DNA of 24,467 nucleotides from Gp13-AA77 sp036521995 (GTDB lineage: Bacteria > Acidobacteriota > Terriglobia > UBA7540), in assembly GCA_036521995.1 (NCBI GenBank), contig DATDGR010000143.1:1-24467 (forward strand), read 5' to 3'. The translations under genes and the position numbers were made by a program. The notes under the pieces are model-generated. The model was not told the origin of the DNA. It did no database searches and saw only the letters and a program-made list of their open reading frames with translations. This document shows, one piece after another, positions 7,267 to 15,712 of this stretch (position 1 is the stretch's first letter; every line of letters starts with the position of its first letter).

Positions 7267-8043
7267 CTACGGCCTCCCCTTCAAAGCCTCGACCGAACGC
7301 GCGGTGAGGAAGATCCCGAGCACGATCACCGAGAGGTAATAAACCAGGTCACCGGAATCAATCACGCCCTTGGTGAAGTTATCGAAGTGGGTGGGTAGCG
7401 ACAGGTAAGACATCACTTTGCCCACGGTGCTGGACGAATAAGCCGAGGTCCAGTCGAGCACATACAGGAGAAGGAAGACGGAAGCTGACACCACGGCCGC
7501 AATGATCTGGTTCTTGGTGAGCGTGGAAATCCACATGCCGAGAGCCAGCAGGGCCGCACCGAACAGGACAAAGCCGATGGCATTGGCGATGAGCGGCTTG
7601 GCCTCCGGATTGCCGTACACGAAAAGCAGTCCAACGTAAAGGAACGTCATCAGGACCATCACCAGGTAGAGGGCGAAGGCCCCGAAGAACTTGCCCAGGA
7701 TGATCTCGAGATCGGTGAGCGGCGAAGTGAGCAGAAGCTCGATGGTGCCGGTGCGCTTCTCTTCGGCGTAGAGCCGCATGCTGATCAAGGGCATGAGGAA
7801 CAGAGCCAGGATGATGGTCAGAATGCCCGCGAAGAGCGGCCGGATGATCATCTCGTTCAGGCTGAGCGGCGGCGCGCCGCCCTCGCTCATCTGCATCCGG
7901 AACGACTCCACCACGAAGGTGGCGGTGAGACTGTAAAAGAAAAAGCCGCAGAGCACGCTGTAGATCGCAAGCACCAGGTAGGCGATCGGCGAGTGAAAGT
8001 AGGCCCGCAACTCCTTCCCGGCAACGGCCAAAATATTGCGCAT
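7267..8043 (-). CDS. ABC-2 type permease (GldF/NosY-like)
   Basis: A 258-residue membrane protein with about six hydrophobic helices, starting MRNILAVAGKELRAYFHSPI, which is typical of the GldF/NosY branch of ABC-2 permeases. The internal RLYAEEKRTGTIELLLTSPL coupling-helix motif (about residues 95-114) is diagnostic. An in-frame GTG at 8049 would add two residues, but GAGG lies 5 nt before the ATG at 8043 and the GTG falls inside that ribosome site, so 8043 is preferred. It pairs with the ATPase at 8561-9508; normally adjacent, the two are here separated by about 520 nt holding a broken four-helix-bundle gene. Confidence 0.9.
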   Translation of the reverse strand: MRNILAVAGKELRAYFHSPIAYLVLAIYSVLCGFFFYSLTATFVVESFRMQMSEGGAPPLSLNEMIIRPLFAGILTIILALFLMPLISMRLYAEEKRTGTIELLLTSPLTDLEIILGKFFGAFALYLVMVLMTFLYVGLLFVYGNPEAKPLIANAIGFVLFGAALLALGMWISTLTKNQIIAAVVSASVFLLLYVLDWTSAYSSSTVGKVMSYLSLPTHFDNFTKGVIDSGDLVYYLSVIVLGIFLTARSVEALKGRP

Positions 8044-8060
8044 GTTCACCTCAAATCGAG

Positions 8061-8107
8061 AGTTAGAACTCAGAAAACTAGAAATCAGAAGCTAGAAACC
8101 AGAAAAA
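8061..8107. repeat. Left inverted repeat of four-helix cassette
   Basis: A purine-rich degenerate tract of AGAAACTAG/AGAAACCAG units. It contains CTAGAAACCAGAAA (8092-8105), whose exact reverse complement is at 8551-8564 on the other side of the four-helix-bundle gene. Confidence 0.7.
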
Positions 8108-8119
8108 CCCCTGCGCATT

Positions 8120-8481
8120 TCAACTTCGCGCTCGTTTGATAAGACTCACCAGAATCGCGCTCAGCTCTTTGGTCTCGGCTTCGAGGGGCGCCAGCCGCGC
8201 AGCTGGAATGATCTTGGCTTGCTCCAGCAATTCCAGCCAGTACAACGTCTCCTCCAACTCCATGAGAGCAAGGTTAAGCTTGGCAGCGTACTCAGACTTC
8301 GATCGCGCTCGAACGCCCTGGCGATAGTTGGCGCCCACGGCAGTCCCGGAGCGCAGCATCTGCCCCCAATTACCTGCGATTCCGCCTTCCTGGGAAGGGC
8401 GCCGTAAAGCCGAATGATCCGCAGCGCGTAGTCTCGAGTCCTGTCCCTCAGGTCCGGCGGCTTCGGTGCAACCTCGCTCAT
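8120..8481 (-). pseudogene. Four-helix bundle protein (S23/IVP type), frameshifted
   Basis: Two overlapping minus-strand frames together make one family member. The first, from the ATG at 8481, gives MSEVAPKPPDLRDRTRDYAL and then RIIRLYGALPRKAESQVIG. The second gives QMLRSGTAVGANYRQGVRAR, YAAKLNLALMELEETLYWLE and a C-terminal helix ending IKRARS. This is the order of the four-helix bundle family first named for the 23S rRNA intervening-sequence protein (about 120 residues). The join falls at a run of five G (C at 8363-8367). Six G would restore one frame as VIGGQMLRSG, so a one-base deletion, an assembly error, or slippage explains the break. The gene lies between an ABC ATPase and its permease, flanked by inverted repeats. 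The cellular role of stand-alone members is unknown; some relatives serve as accessory proteins in retroelements. Confidence 0.85.
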
Positions 8482-8497
8482 GTTGCCTGAGCGTAAG

Positions 8498-8560
8498 CCT
8501 TCTCTTGGCTTCTGCTTTCTTCCTTCTAGCTTCTGCCTTATGCTTTCTAGTTTCTGGTTT

Positions 8561-8568
<8 letters not shown>
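8498..8568. repeat. Right inverted repeat of four-helix cassette
   Basis: A pyrimidine-rich degenerate tract with CTTCTGCTTTCTTCCTTCTAG and TTTCTGGTTTCTAG (8551-8564). It is the reverse-complement counterpart of the left tract at 8061-8107. It includes the TAG stop codon of the ATPase gene, so the ATPase C-terminus is fused to the repeat edge. Confidence 0.7.
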
Positions 8569-9508
<940 letters not shown>

Positions 9509-9953
9509 AAGATTCCATCCTATTGAAGAGCAGTTTAGGTTGCCGCAGTACCGGTTCGGCGGCATGAACCGTCACGAGCGAGTTACAAGCGGCGCCGTCA
9601 GGACACCAGGTGTTCGGTCACACGGGACTCCCGGCCTTAAAAGCCTTCCTCTGATCTGGTCTAGAACGCCCGGTTAACCCTGGCGGCTCGCCCGGTTGGA
9701 GCAATCTCGCGCCCTCGCGCCGGATCACCGGCGGCAGCGCGCGGCGAGCAAAGTCCAACTAATAAGATCTATCAGAAACCCCTCAGGGTTGCCAAGAGCG
9801 ATCGAAGATTATCAGGGCCGGATAGGCCACAAGCCGCTGCGCCCGCCTCACTTCAGACTCACCCCCGAGGGACTGGCAAGGTGGGCAAGGTGGGCCGGTT
9901 GACTTCACTGCTGACGGGGCCTAACATGCGAAGCGCTTCTCACGGAGATCATT
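9509..9953. other. Gene-free divergent region
   Basis: 445 nt between the divergent ABC ATPase and the S33 hydrolase. Open frames here look like chance. Visible items are a short palindrome ACACCAGGTGT (9603-9613), a small hairpin AACCCCTCAGGGTT near 9778-9791, a tandem GGCAAGGTGGGCAAGGTG near 9875-9893, and the promoter at 9899-9927. No RNA gene recognised. Confidence 0.5.
9899..9927 (+). promoter_or_regulatory. Sigma70-like promoter of the S33 hydrolase
   Basis: TTGACT at 9899-9904, a 17-nt spacer, and TAACAT at 9922-9927. The predicted start near 9934 leaves a leader of about 20 nt that holds a GGAG ribosome site (9944-9947) six bases before the ATG at 9954. Confidence 0.55.
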
Positions 9954-11180
9954 ATGCCGACTTTATACGCTGCCAACGCCGTTCATCCACCAAGCCGGGA
10001 AACAGTGGCTGGGAAGCCTAGAGCAACTCTCGCCAACGCGCAAAAACGCAAAGCGAGCCCGGCAAGAAGAGGAGTTCCCCTTAGCGCCTGGACGCCTGGG
10101 CGTGCGACCTGCATTTTTTCCCGGTTGCCAAGGACGCAGCTGACATGGGTATTCGCCGTCCTCTGGTTCGGGTTGCTGGCTCCCGCGCGCCTACCGGGAC
10201 AAACGAAGCCGAGCGCCCCGGAGCAATCTGCCCCGGCGAAGGCTGCCGTTCAGGGGACCGCGACATCCACTTCCGCCGTGTATCCCATGGATGAAGGATT
10301 CGTGGACGCGCATGGCATCCTGATCTACTACATGTCCCTCGGCCACGGCGCACCGCTGCTGATCGTTCACGGCGGGCCGGGGGCCTCGCACGACTATTTC
10401 CTGCCCTATCTGCTGCCACTCGCCCGCTCCAATCGCCTGGTCTTCATCGACGAACGCGGCTCCGGCCGCTCGGAGAAGCTCGAAAACCCGGGCGGGTACA
10501 CGGTGGGCAACATGGTGGAGGACGTGGAGGACGTCCGCACCGCGCTCAAGCTCGGCAAGATCACCCTGCTCGGCCACTCCTACGGAGGCGTGCTGGCCCA
10601 GGCTTACGCGCTCAAGTATCAGCGCAATCTCACCCACCTGATCCTGTGCAGCACGTTTCCGAGCACCCGCCAGATGAATGAAGTCTTCGTCCACATGAAA
10701 GAGAAGATGTCTCCCGAGTTGCGGCAGCGCATCGATGACCTCGAAAAGGCCGGCCTCTTCGGCCACGGGAAGGACTACGAGAAAAACCGCTACACCAACG
10801 ACTATATGATCGCCGCCTGGGGCGAAGCCTACTTCCCCTATCTCTACCGGAATCATCCCGATCCCAACTATGATCCGGTGGCCAACGGAATCATGGCCTG
10901 GGACCTCTATCGCGAAATGTGGGGGTCCAACGGCGAGTTCGTGATCGACGGCAACCTGGAATCCGTGGAGTACGTCGATCAGTTGCCGGGCATCAAGATT
11001 CCAACCCTCATCATCGCAGGCGATCACGACGAGTGCGATCCGTCGCTTTCACAGGAGATGCACGAAAAGATGGCGGGCTCCAAGCTGGTCATTCTGCCCA
11101 AGAGCGGTCACATGACGTTCGTCGACCAGCCGAGCTTGTTCATCGACGCGGTCAAGAACTTCCTGCGCGCCGGATCTTGA
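9954..11180 (+). CDS. Alpha/beta hydrolase, proline iminopeptidase-like (S33)
   Basis: A 408-residue protein whose residues from about 113 on form an S33-type alpha/beta hydrolase. Seen: oxyanion motif HGGPG at 139-143, DERGSGRSEK, nucleophile elbow GHSYGG with S209, probable acid D359 in AGDHDE, and H386 in SGHMTF. The family removes N-terminal Pro or other residues from peptides, but many members hydrolyse esters or amides, so the substrate is open. The N-terminus is unusual: about 62 polar, basic residues precede a hydrophobic segment (LTWVFAVLWFGLLAPA, about 63-78). The ATG at 9954 has a good ribosome site and promoter; a TTG at 10125 would give a conventional signal peptide but has no clear ribosome site. 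Export to the periplasm is likely. Confidence 0.85.
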   Translation: MPTLYAANAVHPPSRETVAGKPRATLANAQKRKASPARRGVPLSAWTPGRATCIFSRLPRTQLTWVFAVLWFGLLAPARLPGQTKPSAPEQSAPAKAAVQGTATSTSAVYPMDEGFVDAHGILIYYMSLGHGAPLLIVHGGPGASHDYFLPYLLPLARSNRLVFIDERGSGRSEKLENPGGYTVGNMVEDVEDVRTALKLGKITLLGHSYGGVLAQAYALKYQRNLTHLILCSTFPSTRQMNEVFVHMKEKMSPELRQRIDDLEKAGLFGHGKDYEKNRYTNDYMIAAWGEAYFPYLYRNHPDPNYDPVANGIMAWDLYREMWGSNGEFVIDGNLESVEYVDQLPGIKIPTLIIAGDHDECDPSLSQEMHEKMAGSKLVILPKSGHMTFVDQPSLFIDAVKNFLRAGS

Positions 11181-11201
11181 TATTCATGGCCGATGGCTGG
11201 G

Positions 11202-11269
11202 GCAAGTAGAGCAGCCCTGTTTGCCATGGGCTGCGGTCTTCCTGTCCGACCGCCCAACAGCCGCGGACC
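11202..11269. repeat. Direct repeat A, first copy
   Basis: First of two imperfect direct copies, about 86% identical over the 51-nt core starting CCTGTTTGCCA. It lies 20 nt after the hydrolase stop. CTGCGG (11231-11236) can pair with CCGCGG (11261-11266), using one T-G wobble, around a loop holding TTCCTGTCCGAC. Confidence 0.8.
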
Positions 11270-11476
11270 TTGCGAGACAGGTCGGCGCTAGGTTTGTCGA
11301 ATTTCCTGCAGTGACAGCAATTTTACAAATCAACGACCTTCTTGACGAGCAACTCCACGAGCTGCGGCAGGCTTCGAACGGGGAGCAGCCTCGCGGATTT
11401 CCCAAGAGGTCGCGTAGAGCACAAGACCACCCGGGACGTTCTGACCTGGGGCGTAAGAGGATATCTGGGGAACCTC

Positions 11477-12523
11477 ATGAAAATCTCGCTGACTGTCTGT
11501 CTGGCGTACGCGCTCGCCGGCGTTGCCGCCTGCGCGGGCGCGCAAGCTCCGAAAAGGTCCGCCGTCGGCGCGAAGGCAGGCCCGGCGCCGGGCCGCGCGT
11601 TTGCGAAGGAGATCGGGGATCTCGAGGCCCGGTACGATCGCGCTGCCTGGCAGTCCCCCGAACTTATCCTGGAAGGGCTGCGCTCCGATAACGATGAGGC
11701 ACGGTTGAAGGCCTTCCATCTTCTGGGCGCGACAGACGAGGATGCTCACGAGACGGAGTACGCCCCCAATGGCGAGGCCACACTCGTCGCCACACCGTGG
11801 AAGTCGGAGCTGCTTTACGCCCCGCTCGGCGACGGCTCGACTCAGCAGGCCATCGTCGCGGTTCAGGTGCGGAACCTGGTTCTGGTGGCCGTTGCCATGG
11901 TGGACGGCAAGGGCTGGCAGCGAATCGCCGCCTTCCGCAGCTTGTGCCCGTCCAACAACACCGCGGATTCCTACGGAAGCGCCAACGGAGGCAACATCCT
12001 GGCCAATACGGCAGAGGTCGGCCGCGTTCAGGAGCAAGGATTCGCGGAACTGATCCTGCATGAGATCGACTTCCCCTCACAAGGGGATCAGGTCTTGTCG
12101 TTCGACGATTACACCGAATATGAAGCCCGTTTCCGGTTGCAGGGAACCCAATTGCGTCGGGTGATCGCCTTCAAGAGTCGGGTCCGGTCCTGTCGGGGGC
12201 AGCGGCAGGCTGAAGCTCAACCCTTGCCGGCAACGGGGCCGAGGCGCCTGGCGTTCTCCACCGGGTCGTGCTCGATTGAGAGGCGTCGGTTTTACCACTA
12301 CTCTCTCGAAGATGTGGCGGACGCCTTCGTGGCGGAAGCGCGGGGCGAGGTTCCGAACCCCGGTCCAGCGAATCTTCCTTTCGCCACGGACTTGGAGTCT
12401 CGATACCTTCATCCGACCTCGTGCCAGGCGCTGAAGTTCAGCGAACAAACGCACCAGTACGAACCCGTCACCGTGCCCTCCCAGAGACTCTCGGCCATTC
12501 CGATCTGCGAGTCAGCCCACTGA
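11477..12523 (+). CDS. Putative lipoprotein of unknown function
   Basis: A 348-residue protein. The ATG at 11477 is chosen because it starts a clear signal peptide (MKISLTVCLAYALAGVAACA) with GGGGA 6-7 nt upstream; the open frame extends back to 11342 without support. VAAC at 16-19 fits a lipobox with C19 as the lipidated residue, though cleavage after AQA is possible. The mature part has an alpha-helical start (DLEARYDRAAWQSPELILEG), a beta-rich middle (LYAPLGDGSTQQAIVAVQVR, VAMVDGKGWQRIAAF), and several Cys. No family recognised. It stands alone between two copies of a ~66-bp direct repeat, so it may be a transferable or duplicated unit. Confidence 0.75.
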   Translation: MKISLTVCLAYALAGVAACAGAQAPKRSAVGAKAGPAPGRAFAKEIGDLEARYDRAAWQSPELILEGLRSDNDEARLKAFHLLGATDEDAHETEYAPNGEATLVATPWKSELLYAPLGDGSTQQAIVAVQVRNLVLVAVAMVDGKGWQRIAAFRSLCPSNNTADSYGSANGGNILANTAEVGRVQEQGFAELILHEIDFPSQGDQVLSFDDYTEYEARFRLQGTQLRRVIAFKSRVRSCRGQRQAEAQPLPATGPRRLAFSTGSCSIERRRFYHYSLEDVADAFVAEARGEVPNPGPANLPFATDLESRYLHPTSCQALKFSEQTHQYEPVTVPSQRLSAIPICESAH

Positions 12524-12532
12524 TGCACGACA

Positions 12533-12600
12533 GCAAGTAGCGTAGCCTGTTTGCCAAGGGCTGCGGCTTTCCTGTCGGACGGCACAACAGCCGCAGACGA
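12533..12600. repeat. Direct repeat A, second copy
   Basis: Second copy of the repeat at 11202-11269, starting nine bases after the lipoprotein stop. Arms CTGCGGCT (12561-12568) and AGCCGCAG (12589-12596) form a perfect 8-bp stem with a 20-nt loop containing TTCCTGTCGGACGGCAC. The stem is kept in both copies despite base changes. Confidence 0.8.
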
Positions 12601-12781
12601 GACTGGCCCGCCCTTCGCTTGCTCAACAATCTCGTACCATAACCCGGCGGCCTCTGGACACAGGCATTCAGCTGTTGTATACTTCTAGGGTAGTAAGCTA
12701 GGGCTTAAGATCGCGTCCGGAGCGTGCCCCGCCGGAGCCGGAGCTGACATTCGCTCCTGGCCGGCTGCGAAAAAAGGAGTT

Positions 12782-12902
12782 TGTTATGCTGAAAGCAGCG
12801 AAGCATCTGCCGTATTCTGTTGAAAATACAAAAAGCAGATCCTTCGTGGAGTTTACCCTGAGCGAAATTGAAGCAGACCCTTCGCTGGCGCTCAGGATGA
12901 CA
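12782..12902. mobile_element. MITE-like foldback element
   Basis: About 121 bp bounded by terminal inverted repeats of roughly 29-30 bp: TGTTATGCTGAAAGCAGCG... at the left (12782-12810) and ...GCGCTCAGGATGACA at the right (12873-12902). Internal GCAGATCCTTCG and CTGAGCGAA pieces repeat the same theme. The ends resemble the widely dispersed intergenic TGTCATCCTGAGCGAAG...GGATCTGC repeats of acidobacterial and other genomes. It encodes nothing convincing; a 119-codon frame beginning in the left end is treated as chance. Confidence 0.6.
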
Positions 12903-13032
12903 GCGTCCGCGGGCTTCTTTCCGCGGTTGGCTAGAGTGCGGAATCCGGCCCGGATCACCCGGCCGTTCGCAGTCCACACGCCGAGATCCCGGCGTGCCGG
13001 GGGCTGCCTCGCCATCCCGTCCGAGCGACGAC

Positions 13033-13084
13033 ATAGGCTACATATGTGGCCTATCTTGCTGTTGGACCCACCCCCCCCCACCCC
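13033..13084. repeat. 22-bp palindrome plus poly-C / G4 tract
   Basis: ATAGGCTACATATGTGGCCTAT (13033-13054; two mirrored positions break perfect symmetry) is followed within 20 nt by CCC-A-C9-A-CCCC (13068-13084). The minus strand of that tract has four or more G runs, a strong G-quadruplex candidate. Confidence 0.6.
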
Positions 13085-13088
13085 TCAA

Positions 13089-13405
13089 GTGCCAAAGCGA
13101 AGAGGTGATTTAGAATCAATAACATACACAAAAAGAGGGGGCTAGACCAAAGCCAAGAAGTCCTTTATAATCAACAAAACAGGGGCTACACCCAAAGCCA
13201 AAAGGAGTCAACCGGGAGTGGTCGCCAGGATTAAAATAAGTATCTTAGAATCAGTCAAATACAGGCAGATGTGACCGTGTGAGACACAAAACGCCAAAGC
13301 CAATGGGCAGCGCGTGCTAAATTGGCGGTCAAGCCTGGTTGAATCCGTAGTTTACGGGAAGAATGACCCACAGTTCAGGACAAGCGCCAAAGCCAAACCA
13401 AAGCC
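13089..13405. repeat. Degenerate CCAAAGCCAA repeats
   Basis: CCAAAGCSAA-type motifs occur near 13092, 13147, 13192, 13294, 13387 and 13396. The first three each head a unit with a TTTAGAATCA / TTTATAATCA / CTTAGAATCA core and, in two, an AGGGGGCTA end. The last copies run into the start of the next gene. The spacing is irregular and there are no conserved CRISPR-like spacers. Confidence 0.5.
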
Positions 13406-13911
13406 GGACGCGCCATCGTCATCGGAGCCGCGTCTGGCGCGCCTTAGGTAGTGTGGCCGGCGTGGTTGTCGCCGGCCTTCTCATTCGAGCGCAGACGCCG
13501 CAGACGCCAAGCTTGGCGGTGCCGGCTCCGACGGCGCCTCTCTACCCGGTCTGGAAGTCCCAGACCACCGGCAACGAGTACCGCGTGCACGTGCAGGGCG
13601 ACACCTTCTACGCCGAGTGGTCGAACCTTCCGCCTGACCAGGCGAGCCACGGGGCCTACGTGCGCACGGAGTGCCGCCGCGTGGGGTCGAAGTGGATCGG
13701 CACCACCCGCAGCCGTCTGCCTTGCACCAGCGGCTCCGGACCGCAAACCCACACTGTGAACTGGTGCCCGCTCGTGACCCGCACCGAGATCAATACCATC
13801 GCCCCGGACCGCATCACCGGACGCGGCCAGGCCATCCTGCGGTCAGACTGCCAGTCGTGTAAGGTATTGGAGACTGCGTGGAAGGATTTCGTCTGGGTGC
13901 CGAAGCAGTAG
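13363..13911 (+). CDS. Small membrane-anchored or secreted protein, unknown
   Basis: A 182-residue protein with a basic Arg/His-rich head (residues 15-26), one hydrophobic segment (about 27-41, ALGSVAGVVVAGLLI) and a Pro-rich linker, then an extracytoplasmic domain of about 125 residues with five Cys (RTECRR, LPCTSG, NWCPLV, DCQSC). The ATG at 13363 has GGGAAGA directly before it, closer than usual, so a later start just ahead of the hydrophobic segment is possible. The domain WKSQTTGNEYRVHVQGDTFY suggests a beta-sheet ligand or surface protein. No family recognised. The gene's first codons overlap the end of the CCAAAGCC repeat series. Confidence 0.65.
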   Translation: MTHSSGQAPKPNQSRTRHRHRSRVWRALGSVAGVVVAGLLIRAQTPQTPSLAVPAPTAPLYPVWKSQTTGNEYRVHVQGDTFYAEWSNLPPDQASHGAYVRTECRRVGSKWIGTTRSRLPCTSGSGPQTHTVNWCPLVTRTEINTIAPDRITGRGQAILRSDCQSCKVLETAWKDFVWVPKQ

Positions 13912-14076
13912 CGGACGGCCCAACCGCGCCAGGATCCGGATTCCAGATGGCAGTCCCGTGGCCGGAGTTACATGCTAGGGTAACAGGGCCGCGCGCAGGC
14001 GATCTCCCGCCTCTTTTCCGCATCCAACTGTGCTAAGATAGGTCAGCGAGAAGTGACACCGGCTCGGAGGTGTTCC

Positions 14077-15675
14077 ATGAAGCCCACAACCTACCGCTGC
14101 TCCCTGGCGTTGGCTGCGTTGGCGTTCAGTTTTGCGCTTGCGCCCGCCGCGGCTGCCGAGGGGTATTCTCACGCCCGCATTGTCCGGCTCAGTTTTGTGG
14201 AAGGTACGGTGACGCTGTTGCGTCCCGGCGCTGGGGCCGAATGGGCCAATGCGTCCGTCAATACGCCGATCCAAGAGGGCTTTCAGCTTTCGACGGATAA
14301 GAACAGCTTCGCCGAGGTTCAGTTTGAAAATGGTTCCACGGCGCGCCTGGGTGAGCTCTCGCTGGTCAGGTTCGATCAGCTTGCCATGAGCGAGGACGGC
14401 AATGAGGTGAACCGGTTAGTTCTCGATCATGGCTACGGCACTTTTCAAGTGTCCCCGGAAAAGGTTGAAGTCTTCGAGGTCCGGTCGGGCGATGCCACCT
14501 TCAAGCCGCAGGGCAAGAGCCAGTTTCGCGTGGATCTGGGTCAAGACCAAGTGCGGGTGGAGGTCTTCAAAGGCTCACTGGAAGTTGAGAGTTCAGAAAT
14601 CAACACCACGCTGGCCAGGAACACGGTGCTGGAAATAAGGCCGGGGGCCGAGGAAGCCTACAACGTCAGCCAAGGTATCAAGCGTGACGACTGGGACGAG
14701 TGGGTTTCGCAACGCGACCAGCAGGAGGCCGCGGCTACACCCCCCGGAGGCTACATTCAAGGCTCACCCTCGTATGGCTGGAGCGACCTGAATCAGTACG
14801 GCACGTGGTCGTACTTTGACGGCTACGGTTACGGCTGGGTCCCTGATGCGGGAGGCTTGTGGTCGCCCTTTGGTCTCGGGCAGTGGTCCTGGTATCCGGG
14901 CTTCGGGTACACCTGGCTTTCCTACGAGCCGTGGGGCTGGCTGCCCTACCACTTCGGGGGATGGAGCTGGAATCCGCTCTTCGGCTGGGCCTGGTTTCCG
15001 GGTTCGTCCTGGGGATGGAGCCCCGGGGTGGTGAACTGGTACCAGGGGCCGGGTTGGGTCGGCTGGGTGCCGAGAGGTCCCAGCAGTGCTCCGGGCCTTG
15101 GTGGCGGCCTCTTGCCGCCGGCCAAACCGTGTCCGGCGGGCGCCTCAGGCTGCATGAGGGCCGTCAACACGGCGATCCTGCAGCGGGGCGGGCCGCTGAC
15201 GTCCCGGCAGTTTATCAAAGTTCCGCCGACTGAAGGCGCACCCGTGAAAGAACCGACGGTGGAGCCTAGTCTGCTAGCTCAATTGCCTGGCAGTCCTGCC
15301 AGGCTCTCTTCGGCGCAGCAGGCCGTGATCAGCGGGACTCCGGCGAGTCGAGAGCCCTTTACGGCCAGGTTGTCGCCTGAAAGCCGGCAGTGGGAGCACC
15401 GTGCTCCGGCGTCCACGTTTGCCTCCGCTCCTCCATCGGCTCCGGCCGAGGTTCGCCACGAAGTCAACAGCATCTGGGGCGGCCGCGCCGTGAGCGGTGG
15501 CAGCTTCCGCCCTGCCGGCGGCTTCTCGGCCGCGTCGCATGGTGATGGCGGCGGTGGAGTTGCGATGGGCCACAGTAGCGGCGGGATCTCCAGCGGGGGC
15601 ATGTCGAGTGGGGGCGTGTCGGGCGGAGGCTCGCACTCCGGCGCCGCCAGCGGTGGCGGCGGCGGTCATCACTAA
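14077..15675 (+). CDS. FecR-domain protein with Trp/Gly-rich DUF6600-like region
   Basis: A 532-residue exported protein. The ATG at 14077 has GGAGG six bases upstream and begins a signal peptide (residues 1-27, ending APAAAA); the GTG at 14053 is rejected. Seen in order: FecR-like beta domain at about 38-190 (VEGTVTLLRPG, NGSTARLGELSLVRFD, FRVDLGQDQVRVEVFKGSLE), a DDWDEWVSQRD linker, a Trp/Gly/Tyr-rich block at about 232-333 with repeated YGWxP/WGWxP units, a Pro/Ala-rich stretch, and a Gly/Ser-rich tail ending GGGGGHH. FecR domains normally act as periplasmic regulators of TonB systems, but stand-alone acidobacterial members with this Trp-rich block have no known role; a cell-surface or matrix function is inference only. 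No sigma factor is adjacent. Confidence 0.85.
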   Translation: MKPTTYRCSLALAALAFSFALAPAAAAEGYSHARIVRLSFVEGTVTLLRPGAGAEWANASVNTPIQEGFQLSTDKNSFAEVQFENGSTARLGELSLVRFDQLAMSEDGNEVNRLVLDHGYGTFQVSPEKVEVFEVRSGDATFKPQGKSQFRVDLGQDQVRVEVFKGSLEVESSEINTTLARNTVLEIRPGAEEAYNVSQGIKRDDWDEWVSQRDQQEAAATPPGGYIQGSPSYGWSDLNQYGTWSYFDGYGYGWVPDAGGLWSPFGLGQWSWYPGFGYTWLSYEPWGWLPYHFGGWSWNPLFGWAWFPGSSWGWSPGVVNWYQGPGWVGWVPRGPSSAPGLGGGLLPPAKPCPAGASGCMRAVNTAILQRGGPLTSRQFIKVPPTEGAPVKEPTVEPSLLAQLPGSPARLSSAQQAVISGTPASREPFTARLSPESRQWEHRAPASTFASAPPSAPAEVRHEVNSIWGGRAVSGGSFRPAGGFSAASHGDGGGGVAMGHSSGGISSGGMSSGGVSGGGSHSGAASGGGGGHH

Positions 15676-15712
15676 GCCGTCAGCCAACAACCTTCAACAG
15701 CACCTTAGCCCC

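Larger units (their letters stand above)
12524..13362. other. Repeat-rich gene-free region
   Basis: 839 nt with no convincing gene. It holds the second copy of direct repeat A, a MITE-like foldback element, a 22-bp palindrome followed by a poly-C tract, and a set of degenerate CCAAAGCCAA repeats; these are listed separately. The right half is markedly more A-rich than the surrounding genes. Confidence 0.65.

Noticed and set aside
9696..9902. 68-codon frame in the gene-free region before the S33 hydrolase
   Set aside because: Basic, low-information product without ribosome site; it ends in the tandem GGCAAGGTGG repeat and overlaps the promoter.
12786..13145. 119-codon plus-strand frame with a good AAGGAG site
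   Set aside because: It begins inside the left terminal repeat of the foldback element and translates the repeat (for example DPSLALRMTAS), then runs through the palindrome and poly-C tract. The ribosome site is probably coincidental.
13089..13405. CRISPR-like spacing of the CCAAAGCCAA motifs
   Set aside because: Repeats are short and degenerate, with unequal spacing, and no cas gene is present in the window.
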